Assembly: GCA_025345505.1 (NCBI GenBank)
Contig: JANVCC010000135.1
Span: 248,001-312,000 of the forward strand
Origin: Todiramphus chloris collaris
Lineage: Eukaryota; Chordata; Aves; Coraciiformes; Alcedinidae
Length of the DNA: 64,000 bases
Reading direction: 5' to 3'
The position numbers and the translations under genes are program-made. Positions 1-11,455 of the stretch are shown piece after piece (positions within the stretch are counted from its first letter, which is position 1; the number at the start of each line of letters is the position of its first letter). The notes under the pieces were generated by a model, which did not search any database, was not told the origin of the DNA, and saw only the letters and a list, made by a program, of their open reading frames with translations.

Positions 1-2139
1 TTTCAGAGCAGGCTGCTCCGTTTGCATACTGAGTCTGCTGCTTGGTGCTCCCAGTCCTGTCAAACAACCTTCAAGCTCACTACAATTTACCCAAACCTCA
101 GCATAAATCTACCTGCTCTCTCTGACGCTATGCTCAGCCCCGAAGTTCATCCATGTGGGAGATCCCAGGACACTAAAGCATTAGCTCTTAAATGCTCTGA
201 AAGGCACCTCGCTCCAGCCATGTCCCCAGAGACGACCAGTTCCTGCATGCCTAATGCTCTGCCTACACTGGTTATGTTCAGTCTGAAGCCTGGCAGATGG
301 AGCTGGTGACAGCAGTATCCCCTTTCTGCACAGTCATCCACTGGTGAGAGGGCAGCAGGGACCTGAGCTCCTTACCCTTCTTTTTTATCTGGAAAACCCT
401 CTTTTTGGGACAGCTGACAAATGCCCAAACTACCAGCTCCACCAAATGCTTACACTTTGACAAGAACCAGAGTCTGCTCCTTGCAGCCCACCCCCAGGAT
501 CCAGCCATGTGAAGTCCAGGCTGTGAAGTGGCACCAGGGCACAAGGCCAGCATCTTGCTCTGGTCTCAAGCGCTGGGCAGCTCTTTGATACCCACGGGCT
601 GATTGATGCTGCTGCTGCTGTGCGGGGCCTGGGCAGTGGGGCAGCTCAGGACGCAGCGATGTAACCCCAGGCTCACCAGTGACCACTCAGTGTGCCAAGC
701 AGGGACGATGCAGCCGAGCCAAGGACCCTGAGCTGCTCAAATGCCACCAGGGCCATTGCTATCTGGATGTTTCCCTATGGTGACAGAAGCAAATGAGGGA
801 GAGAACTGAAAAATGCGCAGAAGCTTTTGACAGGACTGTCAGAGCACCGAGTGAGCACTAACAAGGACAAGTGTGGGCTCTTTAAACAAATCACTGTCAT
901 GTTGCCAGCGTATCATTGTTTAACACAGCCACCACAAGTCACCAGAAAAGGTTAAAGCAAGAATGGAAGACTTAGTCCTAGGAAACATGTCACAGCCGAG
1001 CTGTCCTCAGGACTGATCGCTTCCTCCCTGCATCCAGGCCGGGCTGGAGTCTGCAGTCCTCAGAGCATACTTGGGATGGACCTGCTACCGTATTTTGGTG
1101 TTGGAAAGACTGTCCTGTGCAGGTGAGATGCTCACAGTGGGAACATCAGCAAATGCAGCTGCGCTACACTTATTCCCACTGCCCTGCACTGATGAGGGGC
1201 TGAGGAAATGGCTTGGCCCCTTGTATTGACAGCCAAAAGCAAGCACATACCTGCAACAACTCCCCTGAGATACAGCCTAGACAGCTCTGGGAAGGACACA
1301 CTGGTCAGTAGGCTCCGAGCTCCCAAGGTTTGCCTGAAAAGGCCTCGCTGGCTATGTTTGACTTGTTCTTGTCCAGGATCCACCATTGAGGAAGCCTCAG
1401 GTGGCTTTGACATCACGGGCTTGCTGGCTTCTCAATGGGGACTGGTGTCCTGCTCACACCTGACCATGGCTCCGCAGGACCAAGGGCATGGGTGTGCGAC
1501 AGCAGGGTTCTGTCACAGCTGGTCACAGTTCTGCTCCATCTGCCCCATCTGTGGGGAAAGAAGGGGGACACAGGCCAAATGGGTGAGGGCTCCTGGGTGA
1601 AATGAGCTGCTGCAAACCCAGCCCAAGCCCAAACCCTGCTGTGTATCTCCAGAGACACAAGGCTTCACTGGGACGCGTGAAGGTGTCACTGTCCTTGGAG
1701 ACTCCCAAGGCTCAGCTAGATGGCCCGAGCTAGTATTGGGTATAGTCCCAAGAGAGGACCAGGAACCTCTAAGGAACCTTCTCACCCACCGCTGCAGGAT
1801 TCTGTGCAGAGAAAACATCCCAGTAATAGGAACCATAACTCTTTCTTAAGGTGTAAGAAATGAAATAACTGAGGTTGCTCACTGACACCCAGGGTCACCG
1901 CCTGCAATTCATGAGAAGCCGCTCACTGCGCAGAACCAAATGTTCCTGCCTATGAAAATCATATGCCAAGGTCACATCAGCAATCCGGACTCCGACCTTA
2001 GCACTCTGCTCACGTGCAGACCATTAGGCAAGGAAATATATAACAAACAGCCCTCGAAGATCCTAAAGGCCCTACACCGCTCCTACAATGCCTAGCAAGT
2101 CTTCTCTATCCATCACGTAGCGTCTCCCAGAGCAGTGCA
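1..2139. other. Intergenic sequence, no gene recognised
   Basis: Unique-looking, moderately GC-rich DNA. The open frames on both strands are short, lack recognisable domains and have no convincing exon boundaries. No CR1 tail or LTR was seen. A short GCTGCTGCTGCTG run lies near 606-620. I see nothing else that can be named. Confidence 0.6.
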
Positions 2140-2440
2140 TCAAACTTTAATATCTTCCTCTTAGTCACACAAAGGCTGTAACAAGCCTGGCCTTTCATGC
2201 TACACAATCCACCAAATCAAAGGCTCCCTGACAGAACAGAGCACCTGAATATAATCTCTCTCTCTCATCTCGATCTCATCGTTTGGAGGGCTCTGCATAG
2301 CCCTCATCGCTACGATATACATCAGCATTGCCAAGCAGCCCGTTTTCCTACTGCGTGAAACAATTGGGCATGTTTCTAATTAGACAAATGTCATTAGGCA
2401 TAAGGCTATTGTCAGAGAGGTGAAGGAAACCTCCATGTGA
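2140..2440. promoter_or_regulatory. AT-rich island, candidate conserved non-coding element
   Basis: This block is clearly more AT-rich than its flanks and is neither a CR1 nor an LTR. It carries a TAATTA homeodomain core at 2377-2382, followed closely by TCATTAGGCATAAGG, plus ACAATTGGG and several ATT-rich words. Such islands near developmental adhesion genes are often enhancers. That role is inferred from composition and motifs only. Confidence 0.3.
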
Positions 2441-3964
2441 AATCAGAGCCAAGCCCACCGGGCTCCAGCAGCCGTCGCTTATTCCTCCGGCCCTCCTTAA
2501 GCACGATGCTATGGGGCACTTTGCTCAGATTTCCAAAGGTATGAAGCACAGAGACCCACTCCTGGGGGAGAAAAACACCACAGGGAACCCAGACTGGAAA
2601 AAAATAAAAAAGCAAACAGAAGGAAATGCCTTCAAAATGGCTGCAAGATAGCAACGCTAAGACTAATTCCTGTCAGGCAGGGATTTCACAGCTTAGAGGA
2701 GATTTTACAGAGGGAAATTTGGGAGAATAGTGACGACAAGCGTGTTTCCCTATGAGAAGAAGTGGTGTGGGGCTGTTTGTCACTGCCATGGCTGGGCACT
2801 GCCTACCGGTGCCAGGTGGCGAGGCACTGCTGGCTCCCCACGTGCCACATGGAGACTGCATCAAGTAGCCTGATGCCTACAGTCAGGATTTTCCCCTTGG
2901 ACAAAATGTCCAGAGAGGAAAGATGAGACTCAGATGTGCAATGAGCCAGGCATGGTCTTCCTGGCCTGTCACCTGCTTTTGTGCAAAGACACGTCCCATC
3001 CTGGAAATGCTGGGGTAGGAGCAGAGAAAAAGCTGAACTGGGATTAGTGTGTTTGTCGGGGCCAGGGCATTCCACTTCAGAAGGTATGTGTTGTTGGGTA
3101 CAGATTCCAGCTGCCTGGAGATGCTTCCAGCTCCTTGCCTGCCCCTCTGGTGCACAGAGCTGTGTGAGTGAGGCCATCTCAGAAGCAAGATGCCATGCAG
3201 AGAGGGTGTTACACAGCCCCTGAAGGATGTGGTTGGCAGAGCAGAGCATCCCTTGCCCTTGGTGTTGGGACTGGGGCTTGGTGGAGTTGCAGGGTCTTGT
3301 CTTCCATCCCACAGACAGAGCACCCCATGGCTGGGGAGGTTCTGGAGCTCACACACAGTCTGTGTCCAAGATCACCCACCCCCTATATGTATGTCAGTGT
3401 GGACCAGCTCTGGCCATCCTGGTCCCCAGGGGGATGTCCAGGCCCTGTGCTCTGTAACAGGAGCCTGGGGATTTCATGGGATGTGGGCACCTCTGCCTCT
3501 GTAGTGACATGGCTTTGCTGTCCTGGGTTCTGTGCTGGGCTCTGGGGCCCATGGGAGGAAGTGGCAAGACTGGGGCAGTTGTGGAGACTGGGAAGATGTC
3601 TTTAAGATTCACCATCTGCATCCATTTGGGTCCCTGCACGACAGCAGAGAGTCTGGATTTGTGCAGCTGGCAGAGCAATCCCATGATCCCAGTGAATCAG
3701 AGATTATCAAGGGGGGAAAACTCAGGGCTTAGGTGGGATCAGGAAGAGGAGAGGAGGATTTGGAGCTTGTCCGATGGGTTAAGCCACTTGTACTGGCTGA
3801 GATTAGGGAGAGAAGGAGTCTGATTTAGATGCGAAATCTGCTGCCACCTCTTCTAAGCCCTGCCCACGCACTCCAGCATCTCACGGTGCAGGAGGGTGAC
3901 AGCTTGTCCCAAAACAACATAGGTCAAAGGGCAGGAGTGGGACCTGGAGGCTCCTCTTTGCCTC
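2441..3964. other. Intergenic sequence, no gene recognised
   Basis: No repeat family or exon was recognised. Overlapping open frames around 2800-3800 on both strands have no domain content and look like chance open frames in GC-rich DNA. Confidence 0.6.
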
Positions 3965-4553
3965 TGTCCTGGGTTCAGCTGAGATAGAGTTAATTTTTTT
4001 CCCAGCAGCTGGTTCAGTGTTAGGTTTGGATTTAGTGTGAGTATCATGTGGATAACACACTGATGGTTCAGTTGTTGCTAAGTTGTGTTTGTACTAAGTC
4101 AAGGACTTTTCAACTTCTCATGCCCTGACAGAGAGAAGGCTGGAAGGGCACCAGAACATGAGAGAGGACACAGCCAGGACACCTGACCCCACCTGGCCAA
4201 AGGGATATTCCAGACTGGCCCAGTATGTAAACTGGGGGGAAATCTGTCCAGGGTCTGCTTGGGAACTGACTGGGCATTGGTGATCAAGTGGTGAGCAATT
4301 GCAATTGCATCACTTGTTGTGTATATTCTGATTTTTTTATTATTATTATTATTGCCTTCTCCTTCTTCTCCTCCTTTTCTCCTTCCCCTTCTCCTTAATT
4401 ATTAATTTCTTCCTTTGCTGTCCTATTAAACTGTCTCTTATCTCATGAGTTTTACTTCTATATTTTCTGTTTTCTTCCCCATCCCACTGGGTGGGGGAAG
4501 TGAGTGAATGGCTTTGTGGTGCTTTGTTGCCACCTGGGATTAAACCACAACGA
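3965..4553 (+). mobile_element. Solo LTR of an avian ERVL-like endogenous retrovirus
   Basis: The segment starts TGTCCTGGGTTCAGC and ends GGATTAAACCACAACGA, matching the general layout of a widespread avian LTR family that I recognise. It contains a degraded TATA region (CAGTATGTAAACTGG near 4221-4235), a TTA trinucleotide run (about 4336-4354), a CTT/CTCC pyrimidine tract, a CTATTAAAC polyadenylation-like signal (about 4424-4432) and the GGGTGGGGG stretch near the 3' end. No gag, pol or env sequence adjoins it and no second LTR lies nearby, so it is a solitary LTR left by recombination. No target-site duplication is obvious at the ends chosen. The family name is from recognition and needs a repeat-library search. 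Confidence 0.8.
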
Positions 4554-5529
4554 CCTTCTCTGGGGCTCCTGTGAGTAGTTAGAAGTGTTCACTGCCATGC
4601 TCAGTGATCCTTTCTCTAATATTCAGTCTCAATATCTGCCCATTGGGTCCTACCTCCTCTCTGTCCTGCCTCTTTCCCCTCTGGACAAGCCCCTTGCTAG
4701 ACCTGAAGATGGAGAGAGATGCAAATAATTGGCATTTACTGCTTCCCTTTCTCACAGGGATCCATCACCAGTAGTGTCACAGCTTTCACATCTCCAGCCC
4801 TGTCCAAGAAAAGGTCACCTCTGTGGCTGCTTCTTTCTTACCCAGGATGCTTCCCTGCTCTGATGGGATCCAATCCACTTACTGCCTTGAAATATCACCT
4901 GCCTGCCAGGAAGGGCAGCACCAAATGCAGCTGGGAGCCCTGTGTCCCACAGAGATGCTCTACTGTCCAGGTTTGCCTCTGTATTCCAAGACCTCTAGTC
5001 TCCTCTCACCTAGCTGCACAGCCAGCAGCTGCTTCTGAAACCCTCAGCCCCACAGTGCTGGCCTCTCCCTGCTCTGGGATCTCTGCTGGGACCTCTGTGA
5101 CTTGGCATTTGGCTGCTGAGGCACAGCAGGGTACCCTGCCAGCTTCAGAGCAGAGTTGCGTCTGGTGGGTGCCCTCCATGCCAATGGATGGCAAGACCTT
5201 GGAGATTTTCAAGGGCGAGGGTAAGATGAAGGAAATCTAAAAAGACTCAGTGATGTGAAACAGCTACTGGAATCAAAAAGAGCAGTCAGTGATGACAACA
5301 CCTCCTGGTGCTTTTCCTTCTATGGCTCTTCCAAGCAATGTCCCCCCAGGCTGCTGTGCAGACACATCTGGGAGTGGGTCCCAGGCTCCTGGAGCACGCA
5401 GCAGCTTCCCACAAGTCACAGTCCCAGGGCAACACCGTGTTGGTGCCATCTCCAGCCAGATTGTCTCCTTATGGGGAGTGAAAGCATCAGACCTGCAAGA
5501 GCCGGCAGTGGGAGCTGCATGCTTGTATA
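4554..5529. other. Intergenic sequence, no gene recognised
   Basis: GC-rich single-copy-looking DNA. A 173-codon plus-strand frame (4719-5240) has no recognisable domain. No repeat was seen. Confidence 0.55.
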
Positions 5530-5680
5530 GGAAGGAGACCTAATGAGGTGCTTTATTAATTGCATTGTGAACTTTTCCTTTAATGATTTTCCCCGCAACT
5601 CCCTCTAGTTAAAGCTAATGGCCTGTAGCATGTTCAGCAGATGGATTATCCATAGGTGCCCAGGCAGCTGGCCCCAGCTG
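5530..5680. promoter_or_regulatory. AT-rich island, candidate non-coding element
   Basis: A compact AT-rich block with TAATGAGG, TTATTAATTGCATTG, TTTAATGA, GCTAATGG and GGATTATCC, that is, several homeodomain-type cores in about 130 bp, surrounded by GC-rich DNA. A regulatory role is inferred only from motif density. Confidence 0.28.
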
Positions 5681-7718
5681 ACGGAGGGGTGCGTGGAGGC
5701 TGCCAGGGAGGCAGACACGTCACCCGCTGCTCCCCAGTGTCCTAAGGTCCCTCAGCTCCGCAGGGGCTTTGCTGGACCCCAGGGATAGAGAGGGTGCTGG
5801 GGCAGCAGCCTGGGGCAGTGATGCTGGTACCAGTATCTCTCTCGAGCCCTTGGTGGTTGAATGAGCAGGCAGCAAGGCAGGCTTCCCCATCACTGGGAGT
5901 CAGTGGTGGCTTGCTGGGCTTCATTGCCCCGTGGCATGAGGGTGGCCCTGTTTGGTGTGTGCTACAGCACAGTTTTTCCTTCTTTGCTTCTACATGAGGC
6001 AGGGCTTGGCCTGGAGATGGCGGGAAGAGCCCCATCCAGGAGCAGGAGTGGTGGTCCACAGTGCTGGGTGCAGCAGGGTGGTACTCAGTGACCAGTGGTC
6101 AGCCACCTGTATTCAACCCAGAGCGCTGGTCTAAGGGCTTCACAGAGCCCATCAGAGTTCAAAGTGGGGATTCAGCCTCATTATTTAAATTAAACTAGAG
6201 TGGCTGCTTCCCTCAAATGACCATATGTCACCAGCCGACACTGATGCCCAGCCCCTTGAGAGCAGTGGGGGAAAATGGTTTGTGCTGCCCCGTCCCAGGT
6301 TGACCCTGGCAGACCAGGATGGCCTTTCCAGGAGGTCAGCAGTGCACGTTACCACACAGCTTATCCAGCACCTCGTGAGAAGATGAGGATTTCCATCACC
6401 CTTGGACTGGAGCTGCATTAAGCTCTGCAGGGAGAGCAGAGAGAGCTGTGCTGCAGGAAAACTGCTGGTGCCACAGCCGGGTTCATGATCCAGGAAGGGC
6501 TGCACCAGTGTGGCCCCACACACCTGCCCCAGCCCTGCATGGCTGAACCAAGGGCTGTTCTGCAGGTCCATCTCCATCAGATAACCCTGTGCCTTAGAGC
6601 TGCATCCCCCCCTGCATCCCTTCATGGGCCTGCAGCTCTTTCCATGTTCTCCCCTTTTTCCCTGCCCTTTCTCACCTTCTTCTCCTGGCATCAGGTCTGC
6701 TTTCTTTCACAGGTCACAAAATAGTTAAAGGTGGGCATGGGCAGCTCTGGAACTGGCTGCTGGGGCTCATCACACATGCTGGGGCATGTCTGCAGGCTGA
6801 GCAGCAGGAAGGGGAATAAATCAGCAGCTTCAAGTGGAGCTGGACGTTTCCACATGGGAGTTTGCTTCATTTTTAAAGCAAGTCCTGCTGAAGGGGCTGC
6901 ATTTCAGCCTGTCCACATCCTGTGAGTGAGCAATGTGGATGTGTTTGTATTTAACGTTGGCATTAATTAGTGATGGGAGATGGGGTGAGTGTGAGATCCA
7001 GCTCTCTGCAGCCAAGGTGAATTGTCCATCCCCTTTTTTCTTCGCCGCAGACTTTCTGCTGTAGCTCCGTTAGCCTCAGCCCCACCCCTGCACCCGAGGA
7101 ACCTCCGCAGAGCATCTTGCATGTGCCCACTGCTCCCCTGTGGACTTCACTATGGCGAGAGCCTGATGCAAATTCCCTTCCCAGCTCACATGATGAGCCT
7201 GATGCTTTGCTGACCGAGCCTGCACTGAAAGGTGAGGATATTTTAAGTCTTTGACCAATTTTTCCGCCTATGTTATGGGTCTTGTGTAGCACCAGGTCAC
7301 TCTCCTGTGGTTGGAGCTCTCCTGCAGCTGTGTCAGGGTGCTGAGGACTGCAGAGGTCCCCAGAGCAATACCCATCCTGAGCCAGGAGCCCTGTGAAGAG
7401 CAGGAGCCTGAAATACTGATGGTCCCCGGGCACCGAGGGGTTTGCTCATAGGTCCATGTCCCACACCATGCTCACCCTGCTTCTTCGTGCAGGTGGCTGC
7501 AGAGATGCTGGGGGAGGTCTGGGCACTGCCAGGGTCATGCCTGGCTAAGCACCCAGAGCACGCGGATGAGCCAGGCATAGGGAAGGGATGGGGCAGGATC
7601 ACTCAGCTTGGGGGAACCTGCAGCATGGTGGGGCTGATGGATGCTCAGATGAGCTGGGAGTCGGCACGGAGCTGAGAGGGGGCTGTCATGGTGCGGGGGA
7701 AGTGACATTTGTTGAGAT
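5681..7718. other. Intergenic sequence, no gene recognised
   Basis: No exon or repeat family was recognised. A small AT-rich patch (about 6925-6975) contains GGCATTAATTAGTG. The rest is GC-rich with domain-free open frames. Confidence 0.55.
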
Positions 7719-8100
7719 GCACCACAGCTCCATGGCTTTGGAACCACTCCAGGGATGGGGACTCCAACACAGGGCAGCCTGGGACAGGCCTGGACAACCC
7801 GTGTGGGGAAGAAATTGTTCCTCAGCTCCAACCTAAACCTCCCCTGGTGCATCTTGAGGCCATTTCCTCTTTTCCTATTCCTTGTTCCTTGGGAGAAGGG
7901 ACTGACCCCACCTGGCTCTAAACTCCTGTCAGGGAGTTGTTGAGAGCCAGAAGGTCTCCCCTGAGCCTCCTTTTCTGCAGGCTGAACAACCCTATGTCCC
8001 TCGGACACTCCTTAGTGAAACGCAGCTTCTCCAGCACAAGGACATCCGTGGTGACCAATGCCACATCCTCTTCCACAGTGCAGAGCTTGTCCAGGCTTAA
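7719..8100 (-). mobile_element. CR1 LINE fragment, 3' tail missing
   Basis: In plus-strand reading it runs from GCACCACAGCTCCATGGC through CTCCAGGGATGGGGACTCC, GGAAGAAATTGTTCCTCAG and AGAAGGTCTCCCCTGAGCC to CTGAACAACCC. This matches the CR1 copies at 27446, 33835 and 38941. The usual terminal TAGAATCATAGAAT block is absent on the left, so this copy has lost its own 3' end, unlike the normal 5' truncation. The right boundary is approximate. Confidence 0.85.
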
Positions 8101-8429
8101 GCTGCCAGCCTCAGGAAACAGGAGCTGCAGTGGAATGGTTAGTTGTGGACCACTGGGGATGGCCACCAGCCCAAAGGAGCTAACTGTTGGTGACCCAGGA
8201 AAGTCAAACCCCTCCAGGATCAGTTCTTGGCAGCAGAGCAGACCCAATCCCCCCAGCCATCTCCAAACAAAGGCAGAGGGAAAGCAGGAGTCATGGGCAC
8301 CAGTCCAAGAGGTCCTTCACCTGTGTACATCCCATGAGAGTCTGTTTCCTGCCTCTTGAACACAAAGCAGCTGGGTTTGGAGGGTTTCTTTTGCTTCCTG
8401 TAGCTGGAATTTTGCTGAATGCTTTGTCC

Positions 8430-8740
8430 TGGATCAGCTGAAAATAGCTCCAGTCAATCTTGACAATTCATTAGCTCAGTTTTGTCATGAAACTGTTGTT
8501 GCTGGGGCTTGCACGGGAGGGGAATGGCTCCAGAGGTGGCAGAGCGCTGCGTCCGCTGCCGAGAGCCTCCTAAGAGACCACTCGCAGGTCGCTGGGGCTC
8601 CAGCTTCAAAGGCAATTTCCATGGGCTGCACTCGCCTGACCCTGGTCCTGGCATTTATTATGTGCTCATTTGATGCGATGCAATCCCAGGCAATTAGTTC
8701 ACCCATTAGCCCGATGCCCATCCAAATACCAGAGCAGCAC
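8430..8740. promoter_or_regulatory. AT-rich island, candidate non-coding element
   Basis: Contains GACAATTCATTAGCTC, then GCATTTATTATGTGCTC, GATGCGATGCAATCC and GGCAATTAGTTCACCCATTAGC, a density of ATTA/TAAT cores unlike the flanks. It is not a recognised repeat. Enhancer function is inference. Confidence 0.28.
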
Positions 8741-8924
8741 TTTCCCAGCTTGCGCGTGGGTCCCTTTCCTTGGGGACTCTCCATGGGAGCCAGGCCGATG
8801 CTCTGGTCAGCACCCTTAGCAGGGCAGGGTGGGGGGTTTTGTTGCTTTTTGAAGCATCTTGTTCTCATACCATCGATTCAGAGCAGCGGGGAGTGAAGCC
8901 AGTGCACACTTTACTTCCGGCCTT

Positions 8925-9190
8925 CCTTTATCACTGTTCGGTTGTGCGTCCTGAATGAGCCTCGCAGCTTCAGCTTCGTGTCTCCCCATTTCCCGCATGA
9001 GAAGCTGGGGTTTCATTACCAGCAATGTCCTCTCCCAGCTGCCCTTATATTTATGGCAGTCCTTCTTTTTTATAGCCAATTTTGTAGAGTGCCCAGCAGT
9101 TAGCTCAACTGCTTCCTTTCATTTCTGCATTATTGCCAATTTCCTGTTCCACAGACTAAATTTATCGCATCTTTAATTGTTTGATAACTC
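8925..9190. promoter_or_regulatory. AT-rich island, candidate non-coding element
   Basis: Holds GGTTTCATTACCAGC, CCTTATATTTATGGC, CTTTTTTATAGCC, GCATTATTGCC and TCTTTAATTGTTTGATAAC. The last resembles homeodomain/SOX-type motifs. It is a composition outlier against GC-rich neighbours, with no repeat family recognised. Confidence 0.28.
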
Positions 9191-10067
9191 CTAGAACCAG
9201 CTTAGAGTCACCCTTCCCCACGCCGGCCCAGTTCTCTGCGTGCAGCCTTCATGCTCCCATCCCCAGCACGTGTCTTTGTCCCTTCCCAGCACATATCTGC
9301 AGTGAGGATTCCCGCCTCTGAGCCAGTCTCTGCAGCTCTTGGGTGGTTTTGGCCACCTTTCTTTCATTTCAATTTGCCAGTCCCAGCCTAGCTCAGCATC
9401 CGTATCTTGGTCCATTGCCAATTTATCCTGGGAGTCTTTGCAGGGTGTGTGGGTCTGACCAGAGTTCTTCCTCCTGCCAGCAAAGGTGGCATCACCCTAC
9501 AGACATTTAGCTCTGCGCTGTGTCCCTCTCAGCTCATGCCTATCCTAAAGCAGATGCCAGAACTTCCGAGAGGTGTTGAACGTCTTCTGGTGGGGGAAGG
9601 TCCATGGCACCTGTCGGCTGCCTGCATTTGGGCTGTGAGGTAAGAGAGAGGAAGAAGGACCCTGTTGTGTCAGGACAGCCTGGTCTTTTCAGAATAGTGG
9701 TGCAGCCTGTGCTCCAAAGCTGACAACCGGTCTTAGACCAGAGTGCAACACAATGAGACCATTTTTCAGTTTAGATCCTGAAGTCTTCATGCTTGCTCAT
9801 TTCTGGGAGCTACTTGGAAGTCTCTGATGACTCTTCTGATATCTGCTGTCCTACTCTGCTGAGCCAACATCATCCTGGCTGCTGGCTGCATTCTCAGCCT
9901 GGCCCAGAAGGGAGATCGGCAGGCTGGCTGCTTGGGCTGCTTCACGGTGGGTTCTGCTCCAGCAAAGATTTCCCTCCTGACTGTGGGCTGCCTCACAAGC
10001 TTTTCTGGGAAGCTTCCAGTTTTTCTCATAGACTGAATTTTAGTTGGACTTGTAATGCCTCCAGTTA
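9191..10067. other. Intergenic sequence, no gene recognised
   Basis: Single-copy-looking DNA between an AT-rich island and a CR1 element. No domain-bearing open frame and no repeat was recognised. Confidence 0.55.
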
Positions 10068-10553
10068 TCATAGGATCATAGAATTGTCAGGGTTGGAAGG
10101 GACCTTAAAGATCATCTGGTTCCAACCCCCCTGCCATGGGCAGGGACACCTCCCACCAGAGCAGGTTGCTCAGAGCCCCAGCCAGCCTGGGCTTCAAAAC
10201 TTCCAAGGATGGGGCTTCCACCAGCTCTCTGGGCAACCTGTGCCAGTGTCTCACCACCCTCATGGGGAAGAAATTCTTCCTAATGTCTGAGCTGAATTGA
10301 CCTATCTCTAGCTTTAATCCATTCCCTCTGGTCCTGTCACTGCCTGACAGCCTAAACAGTCCCTCCCCAGCTTTCTTGTAGCCCCCTTCAGATACTGGAA
10401 GGCCACAAGAAGGTCTCCCCAGAGCCTTCTCCTCTCCAGACTGAACAACTCCAGCTCTCTCAGTCTGTCCTCACAGGAGAGGTGCTCCAGCCCTCTGCTC
10501 ATCCTGGTGGCCCTTCTCTGGACACGTTCCAGCACATCCATATCCTTCTGTAA
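10068..10553 (-). mobile_element. CR1 LINE 3' fragment
   Basis: Begins with ATCATAGGATCATAGAATTG, then GGTTGGAAGGGACCTTAAAGATCATCTGG, and continues to CTGGACACGTTCCAGCACATCC. This is the complement of the CR1 3' end. The minus strand across 10314-10541 still encodes a CR1 ORF2 C-terminal stretch (for example VLERVQRRATRM and LELFSLERRRLWGDL). It is a 5'-truncated copy of about 486 bp. Confidence 0.93.
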
Positions 10554-10579
10554 CCGGTTTCATTTCGCTTCTACCAGTG

Positions 10580-11290
10580 GAGATGCCCAGTGGTGGTTTG
10601 TGCGACTGCTTTTTGGCTGCCCACTCCCTCCCGGTACCGTGGGGGGCCTTGGTGGGCACGTGCAGGGGTGCGCAGCCCCTGAGCCCTGCAGCCCTGGACC
10701 TCTTCCCGCAGGGTGCCAACCTCCTGGCACGGGGCTGTGCCCTGATCCCTGGTGCCTGTCCCCCGAAGCCCCTCCCCAGGGCCGAGCCCCACGGCTTCCC
10801 GGCCGGGCGGTTGTGTCCCCGTGTCCCCAGCAGAGCTCGTGGGCCCCGCGGAATCCCAAGAGCCCATTTTTGGGTGGAAAACACCAGCTTTCGGAGTCCG
10901 GCCGCTAACCCAGCGCTGCCAGGGCACCGCGGAACCTTGGCCGCGGGGAGCGGGGCAGCGGCAGGAGCCGGTGCGGTGCGGACGGGGGGGGGGGGCCGGG
11001 GCCGGGGGGGCGGGGGGGGGGGGGCGTTGCCGGGGCAACCGCGGAGGCGGTGGAGGGCGGGGGAGGAAGGATTTAAACGGGGCGGTTTCCCGGAGGGCCG
11101 GGCGGGATCCGCGTTAATAAAGCGTCAGCGCTCGGCCCGGAGAGGACCCGGCTCTGGGCTCCGGGCGCTGCCGGAAGAGGGGCGGAGACCCGAGGGCAGC
11201 TTCCCCCGGCACCGCGCGGCTGCGGGCAGCGCCTGAGCCCGCGCTCGCCGTGGGGTCAGCAAGGCCCGGTTCCCCAGCCGCTCCTCGCCC
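10580..11290. promoter_or_regulatory. Orphan CpG island with palindromic RFX X-box and G-runs
   Basis: Very GC- and CpG-rich, especially 10900-11250, with CCGCGG, GGGGCGG-type Sp1 boxes, a G-rich tract at 10985-11025 that could form a quadruplex, and a perfect X-box at 11026-11039. No exon with a recognisable protein follows on either strand, though weak open frames exist. It may be the promoter of an unrecognised or non-coding transcript, or a distal island of PCDH1. It sits between two CR1 copies in opposite orientation (10068-10553 minus, 11456-11881 plus). Confidence 0.5.
11026..11039. promoter_or_regulatory. RFX X-box palindrome
   Basis: GTTGCCGGGGCAAC: two perfect inverted GTTGCC/GGCAAC half-sites separated by 2 bp. 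This is the arrangement bound by RFX-family dimers, best known from promoters of ciliary genes and MHC class II. It lies inside the CpG island, a few tens of bases from possible start-site sequence. Binding is inferred, not shown. Confidence 0.6.
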
Positions 11291-11307
11291 CATCACTGCA
11301 GATCCTT

Positions 11308-11363
11308 GCCCGGCTTTGTTGCCCTCCTCTGCACGTTCTGCGGCCCCTCGGTGTCCTTCTGGG
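11308..11363 (-). mobile_element. Possible short CR1 remnant
   Basis: The segment TTGTTGCCCTCCTCTGCACG and the following GTGTCCTTCTGGG resemble the CR1 stretch that reads TGGCCCTCCTCTGGACC and GTCCTTCT in other copies. It is short and diverged, so it could be chance similarity. Confidence 0.35.
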
Positions 11364-11455
11364 AGCGGGAGGAGAGGCTGGGAGGGCAGAGGCAAAGGTG
11401 CCTCTGGACCGGGTTGGCCGTTGCAGGGGCTCCTGCTCGTGACTGCGTCCCGGAG

